Positions 58,251 to 64,000 of a stretch of 64,000 bases of DNA are shown here, piece by piece (position 1 is the first letter of the stretch; every line of letters starts with the position of its first letter). A program made the position numbers and the translations under genes. Source of the stretch: Arenicola marina (Eukaryota > Annelida > Polychaeta > Arenicolidae); contig OZ025253.1 in the NCBI GenBank assembly GCA_964019135.1, forward strand, positions 10,421,059-10,485,058, written 5' to 3'. The notes under the pieces were generated by a model. That model saw only the letters and a program-made list of their open reading frames with translations. It did no database searches and was not told the origin of the DNA.

Positions 58251-61200
58251 CATCATGCACTCAACGATTTAAATAGTGTTTGGAAGACAATTAGTCTCAG
58301 TTCATCGGTCACAGGGTATTTCCTTCGGAGAAATGACATTATACCCGAACGTGCATACGGGAGCCATCGACTTCTCTTGCCGTTAGTTTTATCAAAATTA
58401 ATTGTTTAAAAATAAATTCATATTTCTCTTGTTTAATTTTTTTATTGATAAGGCAGAGAAGACATTACGCAATTAGATTGTTCTTCCTCGTATGGGCGAA
58501 CCATTGCTTCATCATGGCTGATGTATTACTCGTCCCGTCCATTGTTAATACTAATCCCTTTCGTGAACTAATTGGGAATATTATGTGATATATTTTAACT
58601 GGTTGTTAAACGTGTTGTACCATGTTAATTTAACTGTGTCATGTAGCATTTAAAATGCAAACAATCAGCAACGCAAGAACTACAGACAAAATTCATACAA
58701 AGCAGATCGGATGCCAGGAAAAAAGTGACGCACATAATCGTTAACTAAAACTCCCTTCCTATATTAAACGTTTTAGTCTCCAACATTGCATTGATGTCAG
58801 GTTGTCTTTGTCTCAGGATCTGTACCATGCCTCAACTCACGATTTTCTACATACATCAAACGAAGCAACATGTCCATCGGCCGGTACCCTCAAGCCATGC
58901 GGGACGTTAATTGTGGTCTAGGCACGTTTGTTCCCCTCGAGCAATAGTCCCCTTAGGGGGGTGGGGGGTTGAGAGAGGGTGGAGGTTTGGGTGGGAAGGC
59001 AGGGGTGGAGGGGGGGAGGTGGAGGTTGGGGTGGAGAAGAAGAGAGGTTGAGGGCAGGGGACCAGCTGCCTGAATGCGGAGTTGTCGGCTTTGGGCGATA
59101 TTACCGTTGCTTGGCGCGTCATGCGTTTTCGCGATGGGGTCGCCTCTGAGGCAAGGCTGACAGGTTAATGGCCATTGATCCGATCACCAATCGCGCCAAC
59201 AGATGGAGCCACTGTGAAATCCCTGCCATGGCAATTTGTAATTGGGACTACGGGGCGAACGCCGCCTTAGCTTTGACAAGACGGGCAATGACAAGACGTT
59301 CGGATTTGTTAATATATGTTTTGCCAACCGCAGTTTTAAGATTGAAGGGGCTCTTAATCGGGAAAATCGGCAATTAAACGGACGGCGTAAAAAGGTAATA
59401 AGGACATTGGCCATTAGAACTTTATGTAATGACTAGTCACCATGACAGAGCAAGGGCGCCTTAACTGCTTAATGGTTATTTCGGTTATTTTTTACTTCGA
59501 AATTAATCGAAGCATCAGCAGCATTATGCCGACTGTCTAATTTAAAATACATTGGTTCCGGTCTGCCATGTACCATTCATCAGCACGCATTAGTTCGTTA
59601 GTCTAATCACATGGGAACCCTGTTCTGTGGTGGCCAACAAGGAGATAACAACGGTAATACAGGTCCGAAGCCCAGCCGTTTGGCATGTGGTACGTTTATC
59701 TTTAGCGCAATTCCCCCCGGTGAGCAGCTTGACATACTCCATTGTCAGCCATAACGAAGGCATGTCAGGACCTTCCTCTCCCATTCCACTCTATCACCCC
59801 CAGTGGCCTATACCCATATATGCACCCCTCCCGCCAGCCACCCACTCACAGACACACACGATTACGCATCTTTCGTGAGAGGGTCACGTGATCAACGGAA
59901 ATTTGACCTTGACAATGGCATTGGTTAGAGACGAAATTAGCGGTCTGCCTCGGTCGGCGCAACAAGCTGCCAATTTGACCCGGAATGGCGCCGAGGTTAG
60001 GACAAAATGATCAGTTCATTGTGGTGATCACGCAGCTGCAGGGTGTGTTCATCATTACGTGTCTTCTGTGTGGATCGCCGGGGGGAATAGCAGGTGACTG
60101 GATAGAGAGGCCTATCTGGGTAAAGGGGGGGGGGGGTTGAGTCATTCTTGGGGTGGGAGTGAGGGGGTGGGGGTGACGCGAGACACATGCCGGGGATAAT
60201 TACTACACTTTCTGGCCTGTGTGGCTCGCCAAGGTCACGTCAGCGACCAAGGTCATGTGGGTGTTCAGGGTTATAGGGAGTGTCAATCGGTAAGAAGGAA
60301 ACATGTCCACAAATTAAGTTTATCATATGGATAAAGTATCTGTTGGCTCATTTTATGAACCGGACACGATCTCATGATAACACGAAATACAGAATAAGCG
60401 TCTCAAACAACCTGTTATAAATTTGTGATGGGGTGGAAGATGCCCCCCACCCCCATCCTAGCAATCTCACACTTTTGATCGCTTCTGTTTGTCTGAAACT
60501 GGTTACCGCATTTTCTTACATAATGATTTCCTTTAACCCTGTGGACATTGCTAATTTATTGTACTATATTTGTCGTCTTTTAATTCCAAGTTTAATAAAG
60601 AACAATATATCCCAACTGCAGTCCGGTACGCACAAGAAGCCAGACGGCCAAGGCGCCAGCAACTTATCTAACATGTCGAAAGTTAGAAATGATGATGAAA
60701 ACTTGACGTGTCTTTAATGTGTGCCTCTTGGTTGCTGCTACAAAGGGAGATCACTGACACTTACGTCAGGAACGGGATACGACTTCTGAGAGGACAAACG
60801 TGTTATAATGAAATGAACTTCCCGGAATTACCTTTGATCCAGGCTCACGGCGCCGTCTTAAGTCAAGGATTTGGCGATCAGCGACAGATTTAATTTTAGA
60901 CACAAAGACTGGAGACACAAGAGAGGAATGCTTTACATAAGTATTTTGTCTTCCTCCCGGGGGGAGACATTAAGGATGAAACGGAGTCCCTATTTGGGTG
61001 GAATAGCTGTTTCCGATTAAGCTTTATGGACATCATCTGGCTTCTGGGACTCAAGAGACGCGGGGCTTTGTTCCTGGACACTAACAAAGCCTTGATATGG
61101 AATGATATGGCGGATTTGCTCCATGACGACGCCGCATCACACAAAAGGCTGCAGGTAGAGAAACCCTGGCTCGGGAAACACAAGTAAGCAACTTCTAAAT

Positions 61201-62133
61201 GTTGGCTCGCCATGATCTACCCTAGGCGTCCGCGGTGTCACTAATGAAAACCCTTCTAAAGGGAAAACGCTGTTTCAAGAGAACCCGGGCAGGCCATAGA
61301 GGCTCTTCGTGACGGGTATGACTCGGGGCGGGCTTTCAAGTCCTCGGCCACCGAAATAGATGAGTTAAGACACTGACACCGGGTCCAGCAACAGCCGGCG
61401 AGCCGATCCATATCTAAAGGACACTCTCGTCTGGGATGTCCATTAAACAGTTTTGTTCTTTTGCCCTCTTTCGCTTTCGCTCGTTCATTTGGATAACCTA
61501 ATCAGTTATATGTTATTTTTTGCAGTGACAGACAAGCACCATCTTTTACCAAGTTATTCATTAGTGTTATTTAAATTGGAGACACGGGGTAAAACGTAAG
61601 GTAATTTATCTGGTCGAAATATAACACCCCCCCCCCTCCCTAATGTACCATTATATAGACTTATGCTACAAGTTCTCTGCATGTAAAATGTGATATCGGT
61701 GCCGAGGGCGTAGCTTACGAAGCATACGGCAAGCCGCGTGCTGTAAATATTTGGCTCTAGGAAATGCGGAATATTGCGTGTGTATGTTTACCCAGAAAGG
61801 GGTGTGCACACATCCCGATATGTGATTGGCTGCTTACTTACGCGTTGTGGTACATGTGACCCCGGATAGCGTCAGCCAGGCAGAAAATTTAAATGTAAAT
61901 GTTTGTGTAAATTTGATAGAAAGTGGGGCCCACTCAGACCAATATTTGAATGATCAGTTTTATAGTTTATTGTATATTTGTATGCCTGTGCCTTGAAATA
62001 TTTGTATTCGATACCTGCTGCGGATGAAATGAAAACTGCTATTATCAAGTCATCAAGTCGCATTTGTGTTGGCCGGTGAAAAACCTTACGCCTTGGGCGT
62101 TTTAGGCGGTCAATGCGGACGTTTAAAGCAGCC
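58251..62133. other. Unique sequence, no gene that can be defended
   Basis: About 3.9 kb with a G-rich patch at 58957-59045, a G run at 60126-60136 and a C run at 61627-61636. One weak exon candidate (60898-61182) is listed separately. Confidence 0.45.
60898..61182 (+). CDS. Weak internal-exon candidate, unrecognised
   Basis: A stop-free plus frame of about 95 codons without an early ATG. It is preceded by an acceptor-like TTTAATTTTAG and followed by a donor-like CACAA/GTAAGC. The translation is of mixed, protein-like composition (for example PGGDIKDETESLFGWNSCF, LGLKRRGALFLDTNKAL) but matches no family I know. The opposite strand is also open for 105 codons, which weakens the case. It could be a chance frame. 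Confidence 0.18.
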
Positions 62134-62450
62134 TACTTACATGCGCCATCTTAGATTTTATAAATGTTAGTGTCAAGACTAAAAGTATCTCAAAATTGAG
62201 ACGCATATGTTTTATATCTCGTTGAGTCTGTAAAATAACAAATTTAATATAAATCTGCGCGGACTAATTTATCGCGCGCGGACGTCCTAGCGAGCCGCGG
62301 TCAACATCACACAGAATACCGAACAGCGAACAGGCGCGCAGGGATATGGAGCCGGCCACCAACTTCTGGTTCGGTGGACAAATGTGCTTCTCTCCGGATA
62401 GTCTACAGGGTGACAGGATTTAAATTCAAGACAGAATATACTTATTTGAC
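62134..62450 (-). repeat. Dispersed repeat family 1, copy C (inverted)
   Basis: Reverse complement of the family: it starts (on minus) AAGTATATTCTGTCTTG and continues with TTTAAATCC, ACTATCCGGAGAGAAGC, GTTGGTGGCCGGCT, ATATCCCTGCGCGCCTG, TTCGCTGTTCGG, GACCGCGGCTCGCTA and TTTACAGACTC. It ends AAGATGGCGCATGTAAGTA. It lacks the GCAATATATTCTGTA...CTTCCCC segment at the left end of copies A and B, and retains the centre missing from B. The shared terminus with A helps set one element boundary. Confidence 0.85.
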
Positions 62451-63165
62451 ATGAAGAAGAGATTGATAATATGGTCGCACGTCGAATAAATTGACCAAAT
62501 ATCTCCTCATGGGTTGTTCTTACATTCTTATCGGCCGCAACGAGCTGCGAACTCGCACGAGTCTCGATACGGGATAAAAGTGAGCAAGCATAAGTAGTAG
62601 ATATGTAAGGTTGCAGGACTCGGTTCTTTCGTGAAAGGTGCTGACCAGTTGTTAATAAGAATTAACGTAAGAATGAGCAGCCATGTGCTAACTATCCCCA
62701 CCAAACTTGTCTAAATGGGGGCTCTATTTATGTAATGTCGTACGTTCACTACCCTCTCGGGTTCGTTATTGAGGCTTTACCCATCAGCATCACAGGAACA
62801 ATTGAAATCCAGGGTAAAACAAACACATTGATTTGTCGCATTAATACCTCTACGCAAGATAAGCTGAGTAAAGCGGATGGAGCAATCAAATAAGTTTCGG
62901 TGACAAAAACATCACCAATGCAAATCTGTCTAATTCACCGGCAGATTCTGAAAAGCATTCGCGTGCGCAAAATCTGGCAGTCGTGTTGGCTTTCTATGAT
63001 GGGCTTACGGCAAATCAGGGAAGTCTAAAGGAGACTTTGTTATCTTTGTTATGAGATTACAAGCTTCGGTGGCGCTATCTAGTGCCAAACACAAGACTCA
63101 AGTCTAGAATAATCTCTGCAGGGACGAAAAAAAAGATAAGTGGGCAATGACCGAATGGTTAGTGC
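62451..63165. other. Unique sequence, no gene recognised
   Basis: Nothing was recognised between repeat copy C and the 37-bp array. Confidence 0.5.
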
Positions 63166-64000
63166 GACCACTGAGTGAGTTACAGTGATGGGTAAGGCTT
63201 ACGACCACTGAGTCAGTGACAGTGATGGGTAAGGCTTACGACCACTGAGTCAGTGAGATTGATGGGTAAGGCTTACGACCACTGAGTCAGTGAGATTGAT
63301 GGGTAAGGCCAACGACCACTGAGTCAGTGAGAGTGATGGGCGAGGCATTCAGCCACTGAGTCAGTGACAGTGATGGGCAAGGCATTCGGCCACTGAGTCA
63401 GTGACAGTGATGGGTAAGGCTTACGACCACTGAGTCAGTGACAGTGATAGGTAAGGCTTACGACCACTGAGTCAGTGACAGTGATGGGTAAGGCTTAGGA
63501 CCACTGAGTCAGTGACAGTGATAGGTAAGGCTTACGACCACTGAGTCAGTGAGAGTGATGGGTAAGGCTTACGACCGCTGAGTCAGTGAGATTGATGGCT
63601 AAGGCTTAGGACCACTGAGTCAGTGACAGTGATGAGTACGGCTTAGGACCACTGAGTCAGTGACAGTGATGGGTAAGGCCTACGACCACTGAGTGACATA
63701 CAGTGATGGGTAAGGCTTACGACCACTGAGTGAGTTACAGTGATGGGTAAGGCTTACGACCACTGAGTGAGTTACAGTGATGGGTAAGGCCTACGACCAC
63801 TGAGTCAGTGAGAGTGATGGGTAAGGCTTACGACCACTGAGTCAGTGACAGTGATGGGTAAAGCCTACGACCACTGAGTGAGTTACAGTGATGGGTAAGG
63901 CCTACGACCACTGAGTCAGTGACAGTGATGGGTAAGGCTTACGACCACTGAGTCAGTGACAGTGATGGGTAAGGCTTACGACCACTGAGTCAGTGACAGT
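63166..64000. repeat. 37-bp array with TGAGTCA motif, open at window end
   Basis: About 22.5 copies of a 37-bp unit: GACCACTGAGTCAGTGACAG then TGATGGGTAAGGCTTAC. In 18 of 23 units the core is CACTGAGTCAGTG (CGCTGAGTCAGTG in one), a near-perfect palindrome containing TGAGTCA, the canonical AP-1 (Fos/Jun) binding sequence. Five units instead have CACTGAGTGAGTTACAG or CACTGAGTGACATACAG and lose the motif. Other variants are GAGATTGATGG and GGCATTCGGCC. The array continues past the window end. Confidence 0.96.

Noticed and set aside
56832..58409. 525-codon SHQPPAT-type frame and minus-strand WWLVAGG-type frames
   Set aside because: A 7-bp repeat read in frame. The extension past the array into unique DNA is only about 50 codons and resembles no protein.
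59242..59436. FGFVNI motif resembling RNP1 of an RRM domain
   Set aside because: Only one short motif; the second RRM motif, correct spacing and a convincing exon are missing, and a different frame over the same DNA is equally open.
63166..64000. CRISPR-like regular repeats of 37 bp
   Set aside because: Units are directly contiguous with no spacers, and the context is eukaryotic. The same holds for the 35-bp arrays.

Overview
The window looks like a nuclear genome segment from an animal, most likely a marine invertebrate. I see no bacterial gene organisation. The recognisable protein remnants are animal-type: decayed LINE retrotransposons, a PHD-finger plus OTU-protease pseudogene of a type I associate with invertebrate genomes, and a tRNA-derived SINE. 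I cannot name the phylum or species. No intact host gene, rRNA or canonical tRNA could be supported. The longest open frames are by-products of tandem repeats whose units lack stop triplets.

Tandem repeats dominate, covering roughly 11-12 kb of 64 kb. In order they are: a 35-bp array (1-1575, cut by the window edge), a 14-bp array (2054-3906), a 34-bp array (25520-26630), a CpG-rich 35-bp array (26994-29276), a 40-bp array (32173-32372), a 65-bp array (34847-35144), a GGCGAG hexamer array (46547-46943), a 54-bp pyrimidine-rich array (52640-54090), a 7-bp CCACCAG array (56830-58250) and a 37-bp array carrying TGAGTCA motifs (63166-64000, cut by the window edge). Smaller or degenerate repeats lie at 6855, 10673, 11977, 16105, 22930, 23810, 29361 and 38123. 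G/C homopolymer and C-rich or G-rich low-complexity tracts are common throughout.

The transposon content was read from the sequence itself. There is a 346-bp foldback MITE with 18-bp terminal inverted repeats and TAA duplications at 5020-5365. A second small MITE-like element lies at 51881-52057. One dispersed family of about 320-350 bp has copies at 4641, 8451 and 62134 (the last inverted). A second family ending in an (AACC)n tail has copies at 41178, 41865 and 52271. A 5'-truncated LINE at 50908-51551 has a target-site duplication and an (AACT)n tail. Three LINE C-terminal fragments of one family sit at 44198, 45560 and 56245. A decayed LINE with a zinc-knuckle-like C-terminus (48100-49053) abuts a tRNA-derived SINE (49055-49215, minus strand). 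The stretch from about 44 to 56 kb is thus a graveyard of retroelements.

The best protein-coding relic is the pseudogene at 35205-36497, which has a PHD-like zinc finger followed by an OTU cysteine-protease domain with both catalytic motifs readable. It is broken by several frameshifts and an in-frame stop. The remaining unique DNA (about 7.4-25 kb, 29.7-34.8 kb, 36.5-44 kb, 54-56 kb and 58.3-63 kb) shows no gene I can defend. It is probably intergenic or intronic. Two weak exon/ORF candidates are listed at low confidence.
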